A DNA stretch of 64,000 bases from JBGSIC01 sp041751875. Its GTDB lineage: Bacteria > Bdellovibrionota > FAC87 > UBA2466 > JACKAF01. The notes beneath the pieces are model-generated. The model had not been told where the DNA came from. It searched no databases and saw only the letters and a program-made list of their open reading frames with translations. This document shows, piece after piece, positions 23,596 through 32,645 of this stretch (its first letter is position 1; every line of letters starts with the position of its first letter). A program made the translations under genes and the position numbers. The stretch is taken from positions 310,001-374,000 of the forward strand of contig JBGSIC010000013.1 in assembly GCA_041751875.1 (NCBI GenBank). The letters run 5' to 3'.

Positions 23596-25998
23596 ATGTT
23601 TAGGTTGCTGCCCGTACTTAGTCTTTTCCTGTTTTCCTCCTCCTTTTTGTGCGCACAAGACGTGCTTCCCTTCCCCCCGCAGAAATCAGGAAGTACGGCT
23701 CGGCACACGATGCAGCAGTCTACCTACAGACCTCTTCCAGAGAAGAGCCACCTTCCCAAAGGGGCGCCGAATATTTTGATTGTGCTCATTGATGACGTCG
23801 GGCCCGGACAGCCCAGCACCTACGGCGGCGAAATTAATACGCCCACTCTTTCGCGCATCGCAAAAGGGGGAATTTCCTACAACCGCTTTCACACGACAGC
23901 CATGTGCTCGCCCACACGCGCTGCCCTTTTAACGGGTCGCAATCACCATATGGTCGCCGCAGGACAGATTGCCGAACTGGCAAACGACTGGGACGGATAC
24001 ACGGGCATTCAACCCAAATCGAGCGCGATGGTAGCAGAAGTACTAAAAGATTACGGCTATCACACCGGTGCTTGGGGCAAGTGGCACAACACCCCTGCGA
24101 TACACACTACCTCGGCGGGCCCCTTCGACTACTGGCCCACAGGCTACGGCTTTGAATATTTTTATGGCTTTCTCGCGGGCGAGGCCTCGCAGTACGAACC
24201 GAACATGGTGCGAAACACGGCCATCGTTCACCCGAATAAACCGCAAAAAGGAAAGCCTTACCATTTAAGTGAAGACATCGCGGAAGACGCCATTACCTGG
24301 CTGCGCGAACACAAGGCCTTTACTCCCGACAAACCTTTTCTCATGTATTGGGCCACGGGCGCTGCTCACGGTCCGCATCAAGTCCCCAAAGAATGGGCCG
24401 ACAAATACAAAGGCAAGTTTGATGACGGCTGGGATAAGTACCGGGAACGTGTGTTTGCACGCGCGAAAAAAATGGGTTGGATTCCGCAGCAAGCCCAGCT
24501 CACTCCACGTCCTGAAACGCTTCCTTCATGGGAATCGATTCCAGAAAATCAAAAACCCTTTCAGCGCCGCTTGATGGAGGTGTTTGCCGGCTTTACCGAG
24601 CACGCTGATGCGCAAGCGGGCCGCGTGATTGATGAAGTAGAGAAACTGGGTTACGGCGACAACACGCTTGTCTTTTATATCTGGGGCGACAATGGTGCCT
24701 CCGCAGAAGGACAAAACGGAACGATCAGTGAGCTTCTCGCTCAAAACAGCATTCCTACGACGGTTGAGCAACACATTAAGGCGCTAGATTCGCTGGGCGG
24801 CTTAAAGGTATTGGGCTCAGGCAAAACCGACAACATGTACCATGCCGGATGGGCGTGGGCAGGTAGTGCTCCGTATCGCTCCACCAAACTGGTGGCGGCG
24901 CATTTCGGCGGCACGCGTAACCCCATGGCGGTCCGTTGGCCGAAAAAGATTAAGCCCGACGCCAAAGCTCGTCCTAACTTTCATCACGTCGTAGACGTGG
25001 TGCCGACGATTTACGATGTGGTCGGTATTAAGCCGCCCAAAGTCGTTAACGGCATTAAGCAAGATCCCATTCAGGGTGTAAGCATGGCCTACACTTTTGG
25101 CACCCCTACCGCGAAAGATCGTCACCGCACCCAATACTTTGAGATTATGGGAAGCCGAGGCATTTATCATGACGGATGGTTTGCAGGAGCGTTTGGTCCC
25201 CGCACGCCTTGGGTGCCAGGGTTACCGAAAGGGTTCTTCGATGCGCAGGGACGTCTGGCCTGGAATCCTGATAACGACAAATGGGAGCTCTACAATATCA
25301 ATGAAGACTGGTCTCAAGCCAACGATCTCTCGGCAAAAAATCCGAAGAAACTTACCGAGATGAAAACTCTCTTCAACAAAGAATTTACCAAAAATAAGGG
25401 TAACCCTGTTGGCGGTGGATTGTGGGTCGTAGCCGTGCACCCGGAAATGAAAATTGCACCTCCTTATACCCAGTGGACATTCCCTGGGCCCATCACGCGC
25501 ATGCCGGAGTTTGCTGCTCCCGCTTTGGGCGCAAAAGAGAACGTCGTAAAAATTGATGTCGACCTTCCCAAAAATGCCAATGGCGTTCTTTATGCTTTGG
25601 GTGGTTTTTCTGGAGGACTCGCGCTCTATCTAAAAGATGGAGAGCTCTCTTACGAATACAACCTCTTCGAAATCAACCGCACCCATATTCGTGCAGAAGA
25701 TGAATTGCCGGCGGGTAAAGCCACCATTGAAGTGGAAACGCGCTATATCGAGAAACGCCCTACAGGACCGTTGAAGGTAACACTCAAAGTTAACGGAAAG
25801 CTCGTGGGTGAAGGCAAAGTCCCCATTTCCGCGCCGCTGATGTTTACGGCAAATGATTGCCTGGATATCGGAAGCGACTTGGGCTCGCCCGTTTCTGTCG
25901 ACTACTACGACGAGGCTCCTTTTAAGCTCGACGGAACCGTTTCTCAGATGCAGGTGAATTATCTTTCCGCAAATAAAGAAACTAAGAAATTGGAATAA
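23596..25998 (+). CDS. Arylsulfatase-type type I sulfatase, exported
   Basis: An 800-residue sulfatase. A signal peptide (residues 1-20, ending LCAQ) leads to the alkaline-phosphatase-like fold: LIDDVGPGQPSTYGG supplies the metal Asp pair (66-67), TAMCSPTRAALLTGR is the C-x-P-x-R formylglycine signature with Cys104, WGKWHN supplies Lys and His, and IWGDNGAS the Asp-Asn metal pair. After residue 600 there is a beta-rich C-terminal region (KVTLKVNGKLVGEGKVP). It should hydrolyse sulfate esters in the periplasm or outside; the substrate is unknown. AGGAG lies 6 bases before the ATG. Its activator FGE is directly upstream and exported as well. A terminator follows. Confidence 0.95.
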   Translation: MFRLLPVLSLFLFSSSFLCAQDVLPFPPQKSGSTARHTMQQSTYRPLPEKSHLPKGAPNILIVLIDDVGPGQPSTYGGEINTPTLSRIAKGGISYNRFHTTAMCSPTRAALLTGRNHHMVAAGQIAELANDWDGYTGIQPKSSAMVAEVLKDYGYHTGAWGKWHNTPAIHTTSAGPFDYWPTGYGFEYFYGFLAGEASQYEPNMVRNTAIVHPNKPQKGKPYHLSEDIAEDAITWLREHKAFTPDKPFLMYWATGAAHGPHQVPKEWADKYKGKFDDGWDKYRERVFARAKKMGWIPQQAQLTPRPETLPSWESIPENQKPFQRRLMEVFAGFTEHADAQAGRVIDEVEKLGYGDNTLVFYIWGDNGASAEGQNGTISELLAQNSIPTTVEQHIKALDSLGGLKVLGSGKTDNMYHAGWAWAGSAPYRSTKLVAAHFGGTRNPMAVRWPKKIKPDAKARPNFHHVVDVVPTIYDVVGIKPPKVVNGIKQDPIQGVSMAYTFGTPTAKDRHRTQYFEIMGSRGIYHDGWFAGAFGPRTPWVPGLPKGFFDAQGRLAWNPDNDKWELYNINEDWSQANDLSAKNPKKLTEMKTLFNKEFTKNKGNPVGGGLWVVAVHPEMKIAPPYTQWTFPGPITRMPEFAAPALGAKENVVKIDVDLPKNANGVLYALGGFSGGLALYLKDGELSYEYNLFEINRTHIRAEDELPAGKATIEVETRYIEKRPTGPLKVTLKVNGKLVGEGKVPISAPLMFTANDCLDIGSDLGSPVSVDYYDEAPFKLDGTVSQMQVNYLSANKETKKLE

Positions 25999-26000
25999 AA

Positions 26001-26034
26001 AAACCCCGGCAACCTCTCAGGTCTGCCGGGGTTT
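26001..26034. terminator. Bidirectional rho-independent terminator
   Basis: Stem aaaccccggca (26001-26011) and tgccggggttt (26024-26034), loop of 12 bases, with A run before and T run after. It lies between the convergent sulfatase and lipoprotein genes and could serve both. Confidence 0.85.
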
Positions 26035-26054
26035 TAATTTTCAGGGTCTTCGAC

Positions 26055-26993
26055 TTAGAACGCCGTAACGCCCGAGATATTGTCGAGGTCATCGACGCTG
26101 GGACCGAAGTGCACACTGTCGTTGGTATTACCGTTTAGCGTAATGCCCGTACCCACGTTGGACTCACCCGTTACACCAAGCGAAGTGAGCGCAAAGTCAT
26201 TGGTATCAATCGAGCCGCAGGAACCGGCCGTACCTGTGTCAGAGGCCAACGTGCAAACCGTATCGGCTGCAGCGCAGGTCCAGGTGACTCCGTTTGTTTG
26301 ACCAGCAGAACCAGAAACGTAAAGGTTGGTGCCTTCACTCTTAAGGTGCGCACCACAATAACCAAAGCCGGTGCCCGCAACAGTCATTTCAAACGAATTG
26401 TCGGCTGAATTGGCGTTTAAACGAATCACTCCATAGGAACAACCGTACCAGTTCGAGCTGCAAGTGCCTGAGTCAGCGGCATTGCCTTGACCCACACTCA
26501 TCCAAGCATCGACTTCATACTTGCCGTCTTGTCCACTTACCGGAGCAATCTTGGCGAGCGAGCGGCCTTGGCCGACGTTTTGATACAGATACCAAATGCC
26601 ATCTTTTTGGCCGAAAGCCATTCCACCGGTTGCGCTTAAGATTTCGTAACACTGGAAGTGCGCCGTCACCGCTTCGCCCATGATCGTGTAATCCTGTTGC
26701 ACGGGTGTGTTGGCAAGACAGGCGCGATCTGATTCCGATGAGCGCGAATTAATTTCTGTAATGCGCGTATCAAGACCGTCGAGCAGTGCTTGAATTTCTG
26801 TGGGACCATCGGCAAAAAACCGCGACGCCACTTCAGAAATATCTAGAACCCGTCGACTGGTCAGGCCCGAGGGAGTCGCCGCCGTGACAGGGGGCTCAAC
26901 CAACGGAACACCCGCACTAGAACCGGAACCGCTACAACGGATAATTGTTAAAACCAAAGCGAAACTGACGCTTAGAATCAACTGCAACTTCAT
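26055..26993 (-). CDS. Lipoprotein of unknown function
   Basis: A 312-residue lipoprotein: signal peptide MKLQLILSVSFALVLTIIRC with lipobox Cys, then a Ser/Gly/Pro-rich linker. The body has many cysteine pairs (GTCSSNWYGCSYG, CAAADTVCTLASDTGTAGSC), probably disulfides, and ends in a Thr/Asn-rich beta region. I recognise no family. ATG 26993 is chosen over the longer frame because AGGGGC precedes it and the signal peptide starts there. It is on the minus strand in tandem with another lipoprotein 200 bases upstream. Confidence 0.75.
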   Translation of the reverse strand: MKLQLILSVSFALVLTIIRCSGSGSSAGVPLVEPPVTAATPSGLTSRRVLDISEVASRFFADGPTEIQALLDGLDTRITEINSRSSESDRACLANTPVQQDYTIMGEAVTAHFQCYEILSATGGMAFGQKDGIWYLYQNVGQGRSLAKIAPVSGQDGKYEVDAWMSVGQGNAADSGTCSSNWYGCSYGVIRLNANSADNSFEMTVAGTGFGYCGAHLKSEGTNLYVSGSAGQTNGVTWTCAAADTVCTLASDTGTAGSCGSIDTNDFALTSLGVTGESNVGTGITLNGNTNDSVHFGPSVDDLDNISGVTAF

Positions 26994-27193
26994 GATGCCC
27001 CCTACGGATTTGTGGTGATTGAATGGAAGGTAAAGAAATAGTTTACACGTCGTCAAAGCCACGTACAAGCGCGAGCCCATTTTTTTCGTTTCACGAAAGC
27101 AACTGCACGCGGATGCTTGCCGTAAGCGTTTGGGCGCTTCTACTTAGAGCATTCCTCAGAAAAGACCGCGAAAGCCCCCGCCGAGCAAACTTA

Positions 27194-28072
27194 CTACTCA
27201 ATCGTGAGAGCGACTTGAATCGAAGGATTCGCCGGGTCATCTTCAAGCTGAAAGGCATTTAACACCGCTTGCCGTGAGCCGAGTGTTGCGGGGGTAGCGG
27301 CAAAGGTAATGGCGTTAGCGACATTAAAATTGGCCACCCAGGTAATGCCTCCCGCATCTAGCTGAGCAAACGTGGGCGTCAGCGGGGTGGAAAGAGTCAC
27401 CTCAAAACGTACATAATTCTGATTCCCTTGTGCGGGAGGAGAGAAACCCACAATCGCTGCGTCCTGATAGATTCCCGAAGCCACCGCGCTACGTGTATCG
27501 CTGCACCCGCCGGCATTACACCACTGAAAGTTTGTCCTTCCATCGGCTTTAATTAGCTTGTCACCCTTCTGCATGGTTCCGCTGACATCGTCGGCAGTCG
27601 CCGTGGTGGCGTACACGGTGCGCACAATCCAGGTGTCATCGGCTCCGCCCCCGCTCGTGCCCGTAAGAGTAAACTCCGCATCTAAGTAGTCGAAGTTAAA
27701 TTCCATCTCAGTGATATTCGGATTTCCCTCAAAGTGATCTTCGCCCGGTGCGGAGTAACTGCTGCCAAAAACCGTCTGCCCGAGTAGGGAAAAAGCAATG
27801 GTCCCACCCATTCCTTGGGAGGGATCTTCGATGACTGATTCACTCGCCCCGATCAAGGTAATGTTGTAACCCTCAGTAGAGTTGAGCATGGCGCCGCCCG
27901 AAAAAAGTCGGCCACCTAAATCTTCAGGAGTACACGAAAGGGACCCGGAAGCGCAGGCTGCGCGCCTTCCCAATGAATCACTCTTCATTTTTACTGAACC
28001 CGATTTAACACCCGAACATCCCCACAAAAATCCGATTAACCCTACGACAACCAAAACCAATTTTTTGTGCAT
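27194..28072 (-). CDS. Lipoprotein of unknown function
   Basis: A 292-residue lipoprotein beginning MHKKLVLVVVGLIGFLWGC (lipobox Cys19) and then a basic Lys/Ser linker. The rest is beta-rich with Thr/Gly/Asp repeats, for example FTLTGTSGGGADDTWIVRTVYA and a single close cysteine pair (WCNAGGCSD). No known domain is evident to me. GGAG lies 7 bases before the ATG at 28072. It resembles the neighbouring lipoprotein at 26055-26993 in style, although I see no sequence repeat between them. Confidence 0.72.
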   Translation of the reverse strand: MHKKLVLVVVGLIGFLWGCSGVKSGSVKMKSDSLGRRAACASGSLSCTPEDLGGRLFSGGAMLNSTEGYNITLIGASESVIEDPSQGMGGTIAFSLLGQTVFGSSYSAPGEDHFEGNPNITEMEFNFDYLDAEFTLTGTSGGGADDTWIVRTVYATTATADDVSGTMQKGDKLIKADGRTNFQWCNAGGCSDTRSAVASGIYQDAAIVGFSPPAQGNQNYVRFEVTLSTPLTPTFAQLDAGGITWVANFNVANAITFAATPATLGSRQAVLNAFQLEDDPANPSIQVALTIE

Positions 28073-28180
28073 TTGAATCTCCGGTTTAATGTACTGAGGA
28101 ATAGTCACGTATTGTAGCAGATTCTGCGAATGTACAACTCAGCCCGAAAAAAAAAGTTCATCGGGAGATAGAACGAGGCG

Positions 28181-28816
28181 TTATTTTTCCCTAAAAAGAA
28201 TTACGCGCTCCGAAAGGAACTCGGGCTCGCTGAGCTGATAGGCGTTGGCAATCCAGCGAAAAGTACGCTGGGAATACGCACACACGTGCGTAGGGTCTTT
28301 AAGGTAATACCAACTGGAAAGGTCTGTTTCGTCAGAGTGCATGAGCGTCATCAAACCCAACACCCCAGCGGGCTTAAGGAGACTTCTCATCAGGCTGAAA
28401 TCTTTATCGGGTTTGTGAAGATGCTCGACCACTTCACTGGCGCACACAAAATCATACGTTCGTTCCAAAAGTTCAGGGTGCGGCCAAAAAAAGGGATCAT
28501 AGCGGTGTAGGGTGTGACCGCGTTCTTCCAGAAGATGAGAGAGAACAGGACCAGTACCCGCCCCGAAATCGAGCCCTGCAGTTCTTTCTGTCAAACGCGC
28601 GCACAATGCTTCCACCAGAGGAAGTACGAAGTTCTGGTAACCTGAATCGGTTACGTCATTGTTATGCTGCAGGTAACGGGCTTTCTCGTCGGACAAAGAA
28701 AGATATTGGGCGGGATTAACAAATAGTAAATCACAACGCTGGCATCGAAAGAACTCCCGAGGCTTAACCAGTAGCGTTTTCGTTACCTCGGTGCTCAAAC
28801 AAAGAGGACAAAGCAT
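28181..28816 (-). CDS. Class I SAM-dependent methyltransferase with zinc ribbon
   Basis: A 211-residue methyltransferase. It starts with a zinc-ribbon CPLCLSTEVTKTLL and CQRCDLLF (four cysteines), then the Rossmann motif I GLDFGAGTGPVLSHLLEERGH and the motif around DFVCASEVVEHLHKPDKDFSLMRSLLKPAGVLGL. This N-terminal zinc-binding plus methyltransferase layout is common in type 12/23-like methyltransferases of surface sugar or unknown substrates. AGGA precedes the ATG. It follows the HEAT-like gene by 13 bases in the same direction, so they are likely one transcript; the substrate is unknown. Confidence 0.85.
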   Translation of the reverse strand: MLCPLCLSTEVTKTLLVKPREFFRCQRCDLLFVNPAQYLSLSDEKARYLQHNNDVTDSGYQNFVLPLVEALCARLTERTAGLDFGAGTGPVLSHLLEERGHTLHRYDPFFWPHPELLERTYDFVCASEVVEHLHKPDKDFSLMRSLLKPAGVLGLMTLMHSDETDLSSWYYLKDPTHVCAYSQRTFRWIANAYQLSEPEFLSERVILFREK

Positions 28817-28829
28817 TTACGTCCTGGGG

Positions 28830-30845
28830 CTACGGCTTGGGAGCTTCTTCCACTTCGTCCAAAGTCGTGCGCAATTGGTTTAACGACTTTTCCACTCTTT
28901 GGCGCAGGTTCGGGTCGGGGTCGGCTTCATACTCTTTCAATTCTTTCACGAGATCATAAGAGTTCTCGAGAAGAGCAATTAAGCGCGTGGCCCTAAAGTC
29001 TGACTCCATCAGTTGCCCCGGCTCATAGTTGGCTTTGATCACTTCGTAAATCTCACGGCCTAAATCTGTTAAATTGCCAAAGGCTTCGAACGGAGCACGG
29101 TGGTTCTCAGTTTCTGCGATCCGAACCGCACTGAGAAGCTTACCCAACTCCGAGGCACCCTTGCGCATGACTTCCGCGCTCGCGGCAAAAGCCTTCGGAG
29201 TAATTGCCTTATCATTGCTTCGTATCCCTTCCACAACCACGCTAGAAGCGTGAGGGCTCACTGCTAGATAGCGCTCTAAAGTCTCGCTGGCCGCTTCCAA
29301 CAACTCTTTATGCGATTGTCTCCACTGCAACAGAAGCGTGATTCCTAGCGGACGAGAATAAACAAATGCATTAGGGGCCTCGCCGGCCCGTTCAAGTTGA
29401 TCGAACACCAACCCCAACGCTTCTATGCGCACTGCAGGATTCGGATCCCGCTTAAGCACCTGAATGACGGCACGAAGTGTTTCCGTTGAGCCGTCTTTTG
29501 TTTCTCGAATCAAACGCACTGTACTGAGCCGAACGTCTTCGGAAGGTGAGCTTAAGCCCGATAACAAGGGGGCCATATCAAGGCGATCGCGCGACAAATA
29601 CCGCGCGGTTACCACGGCTTCGAGACGAACCTCTTCGGAAACAACAGCAGGAAACCCAAACTGAGTCATACCCGTGACTTTTTCTTTCAAAACCTCGACG
29701 TTGTCCCAGTGGGTTGCCGGTATTTCTCGCATCATGCGAAGCCCCATTATTTTCGCCTTTGGCTCCTTTGACGCTAAGAGCTTGTCCACGACGTACTCAG
29801 GATCTTCCAACCTTCTGACAAATCCCATCATCCCCGCTTGAAATTCAGCCATATTGCTCAGAGCAATAAACTCGGCGTTATCCCTTACCCAGCTTTTGAT
29901 AGCGAGACGGGTTCCTTTTTGCTGTCGATCCAAGGAATGCACAACTTCTACAAACTGGAGCAAACGCGAACGTCTGAAATAAAAATGCTCGTCGGTCTCA
30001 TTTTCATCTGAGATACCGGTTTCATCATTGAAATAGAAAGCGCCTATCTTATCTTCAAGTTCATTTGGAATAATGGAATCCATCGAAATCAAAGTGGCAT
30101 AAAGCAAATTCTCTCGCACTCTTCCGGACTCGCTTAAGGCCGCATCGCTGACTAACTCTGTTACATAATCCACTTTCCAATCGCGATTCTTAATGGCTTC
30201 GATTGCGTACGTCAGTTTATCAAGAGAATCAGAAGCCTCTTGCGTTGTCTGGGTCAATACTGTCTCGGTCAGTTCTTCAATCTGAGGAATCAGCAAATCT
30301 TCCAGTTCAGCTGGAAAATTAGTGGAAGTCAGGTGCACCAGTTTGCTGACACTGTCAGTGGAAAGCGACTCCATACGAGTGATAAGTTCCTCAAGCACGC
30401 TTAAACCCCGTTCCCCGAAAAAAGCGAGGTCCGCAGCGGGCCACGGGTAGCGAGTCTCATTTAAGGCGGTGAGAAAGGCATCTTGTAGCGCAGAATCGGT
30501 GGGGTTCTTCAAAAGTGCCGGGAGACTGGCAATCAGTTGATCGAGTTTCGGATCAGAGCCCGGCTCGGGCACCAAAGCGGCCAAGTTCTTTAAAAAAATT
30601 TCGGCTTCAGGAGAAAGGGTTTCATTTGCGACCATGACTTTTAGAATCAAAAGCCGCGTTTTCTCATCCGTTTGCTGGCCGTAGGCGGCTTGAAGGGGAG
30701 CCAAACAGTCTCCGCCGATTCGCACCAAAGCACGCGCCTCAGACCGCGTGGGATTTTTTAGAAAGGCGCTGAGATCACATCCGTCAGCAAAAAGGGCTGA
30801 CGGAAACAAGACAACAAATCCCACTAGCTTCGCAAAAAACTTCAT
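28830..30845 (-). CDS. Exported helical (HEAT-like repeat) protein
   Basis: A 671-residue exported protein with a signal peptide (MKFFAKLVGFVVLFPSALFA). The mature part is almost all helical, with repeated 30-40 residue helix pairs resembling HEAT repeats, for example RLEAVVTARYLSRDRLDMAPLLSG, DVRLSTVRLIRETKDGST and AVRIEALGLVFDQLERAGE. Such repeats usually form protein-binding solenoids. The first 60 residues have one cysteine pair. No enzyme motif is seen. It is upstream of the methyltransferase (13 bases) and would sit in the periplasm. Confidence 0.75.
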   Translation of the reverse strand: MKFFAKLVGFVVLFPSALFADGCDLSAFLKNPTRSEARALVRIGGDCLAPLQAAYGQQTDEKTRLLILKVMVANETLSPEAEIFLKNLAALVPEPGSDPKLDQLIASLPALLKNPTDSALQDAFLTALNETRYPWPAADLAFFGERGLSVLEELITRMESLSTDSVSKLVHLTSTNFPAELEDLLIPQIEELTETVLTQTTQEASDSLDKLTYAIEAIKNRDWKVDYVTELVSDAALSESGRVRENLLYATLISMDSIIPNELEDKIGAFYFNDETGISDENETDEHFYFRRSRLLQFVEVVHSLDRQQKGTRLAIKSWVRDNAEFIALSNMAEFQAGMMGFVRRLEDPEYVVDKLLASKEPKAKIMGLRMMREIPATHWDNVEVLKEKVTGMTQFGFPAVVSEEVRLEAVVTARYLSRDRLDMAPLLSGLSSPSEDVRLSTVRLIRETKDGSTETLRAVIQVLKRDPNPAVRIEALGLVFDQLERAGEAPNAFVYSRPLGITLLLQWRQSHKELLEAASETLERYLAVSPHASSVVVEGIRSNDKAITPKAFAASAEVMRKGASELGKLLSAVRIAETENHRAPFEAFGNLTDLGREIYEVIKANYEPGQLMESDFRATRLIALLENSYDLVKELKEYEADPDPNLRQRVEKSLNQLRTTLDEVEEAPKP

Positions 30846-30936
30846 TCGAGCTCCTATTTGAGGAGCTACTCTTAACTCATTCGTCGGCCGGGTTTCAAGC
30901 TGTCAAAATAGTAAAGATTACAGATATTTAACCTGT

Positions 30937-32463
30937 CTACGCCGCTCCGGTCACTTTTTTGTCGTCGGATTCTACCTCAATGGGGGCAAGACAGCTCAGC
31001 GCCGGACCATTTAAAAGTTCGCCGGTCGCCTTAAAACGAGAGCCATGACAGGGGCAATCCCAACTTCTCTCCGACTGATTGAAATGCACCACGCAACCCA
31101 AGTGTGGACAAATGGCCGAGACAGTTGTCATCTTGCCCGTTTCATCGCGGTACGCGGCGATTTTCTTCCCTGCAATCGTTGTCACCACACCTTCTCCTCG
31201 GCGCACCGATTCAACAGCAGGATGCGGATGGTGCAACACACGATCTTTTATTAGATAGTAGGGATAATCGACGGCCTCGCTTATGTAGTTCTTCGCGGAA
31301 GCCAGCGGCTTGTGTCGAGCGGGATCAAAAATCTCTGCCCACGGCACATCACGCCCTAAAATGTTCTCTGCAATAATTTGCCCGGCTAGCGTTCCAAATG
31401 TCATGCCGTTACCGCTGTAGCCGGTGCCAATCCACATATGGCCACTAAAAGGATTTTTTCCTATGTAAGGAAGACCATCGACGGGCTCTATAATCTGTCC
31501 GGACCATTCAAAAATAACGGGCGCGTCGGCAAAACGCATATAGCAATAGTCCCGCAGCTCCTTAAACTTCACTTCCGTGTCTTCCACCGTGCCTGTCTTG
31601 TGATCACAGCCTCCGACAATCAATACGCCGCCTGAAAGTCCGTGCCAGCGAATATAGTGATAGGGTTCAGCCGTGTCCCAAAAAAGGCCGCGTACCCCTT
31701 CAGGGTCTGGCCATTCAAGCGCAACAGCATAAGTACGATAAGCCGGAAGTTTTGCGATAAGCTCGAACCGGTTGGACACCGGCACGTGCGTTGCCACAAT
31801 AATTTCCTTAGCGGTAATCACACCGTTTTCCGTGACCACATTGGCAGGCTCTCCATCGCCAAAATCGGTCACGGTCGTATTTTCGTAAACCTCTCCGCCG
31901 AGTTCACACACTTTGCGAGCCAACCCCTGCAAATAAACCATCGGATTAAACTGCGCTTGATTGGCAAACTTGAGCGCCCCGGCCACGCGAAAAGGAAGGC
32001 CAACCGATTCGGCAATTTCCACTTCGAGTCCTGCTTTCTGCGTACTTTCTTTTTCTCGTTGAAGGTTGGAAAGATCAGACGAAACCTCTGAATATAAAAA
32101 ACCAGGTACCCGTTCGAACTGTGCGTCGATGTTTAAGGTCTTACAATTGTTTTCAATCCGATCGATGGCGGATTTACCGGCCTGAGCGACGAGGCGAGCG
32201 CCCTCCTCGCCAAATTTACTTTCCAAATCGTAAAATCGTGTGTCGGTCACGGCCGTGAGATGTGCCGTGGTGAGACCGCTCTCTTGGCCGCCAATCTGGC
32301 CTTTGTCCAACACCACCACCTTTCTTCCCTCCTGAGCGAGTTGAAGTGCGGCCGTGAGCCCGGTGATGCCGGCTCCCACCACCACAACTTCGGTTTCTTC
32401 ATTTCCCCGTAGCGGCGGATAGGAAGAGAATTTCGAATTTTCCCAGAATGATCGGTGTTCCAT
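30937..32463 (-). CDS. FAD-dependent oxidoreductase with C-terminal Rieske domain
   Basis: A 508-residue fusion. The N-terminal part is a DAO-type flavoprotein: VVVVGAGITGLTAALQLAQEGRKVVVLDKG (dinucleotide site), the substrate region, and GTGYSGNGMTFGTLAGQI near residue 360. The C-terminal 90 residues are a Rieske [2Fe-2S] domain with ICPHLGC (C-x-H) and WDCPCHGSRF (C-x2-H), the four cluster ligands. This architecture occurs in putative amino-acid or gamma-glutamylputrescine oxidases. No signal peptide, so cytoplasmic. Substrate not determinable. It is divergent from the antiporter gene. Confidence 0.92.
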   Translation of the reverse strand: MEHRSFWENSKFSSYPPLRGNEETEVVVVGAGITGLTAALQLAQEGRKVVVLDKGQIGGQESGLTTAHLTAVTDTRFYDLESKFGEEGARLVAQAGKSAIDRIENNCKTLNIDAQFERVPGFLYSEVSSDLSNLQREKESTQKAGLEVEIAESVGLPFRVAGALKFANQAQFNPMVYLQGLARKVCELGGEVYENTTVTDFGDGEPANVVTENGVITAKEIIVATHVPVSNRFELIAKLPAYRTYAVALEWPDPEGVRGLFWDTAEPYHYIRWHGLSGGVLIVGGCDHKTGTVEDTEVKFKELRDYCYMRFADAPVIFEWSGQIIEPVDGLPYIGKNPFSGHMWIGTGYSGNGMTFGTLAGQIIAENILGRDVPWAEIFDPARHKPLASAKNYISEAVDYPYYLIKDRVLHHPHPAVESVRRGEGVVTTIAGKKIAAYRDETGKMTTVSAICPHLGCVVHFNQSERSWDCPCHGSRFKATGELLNGPALSCLAPIEVESDDKKVTGAA

Positions 32464-32645
32464 AGTTGCCTCTTTTAAATTTTACAAAGAGTTATTGCAA
32501 ATCCGGTGCCCCTAAACCGTGGGCCCAAAAAAAGTGATTGCCCGTGAGAGGGGACACCCGATGGCGTTTCTTTTTGGAACCAGTGCGACCCCAATACGCC
32601 CCGTTCCCTCTCCCCCTTCCTTCCCAAATGAAGTAAATTACTTCG

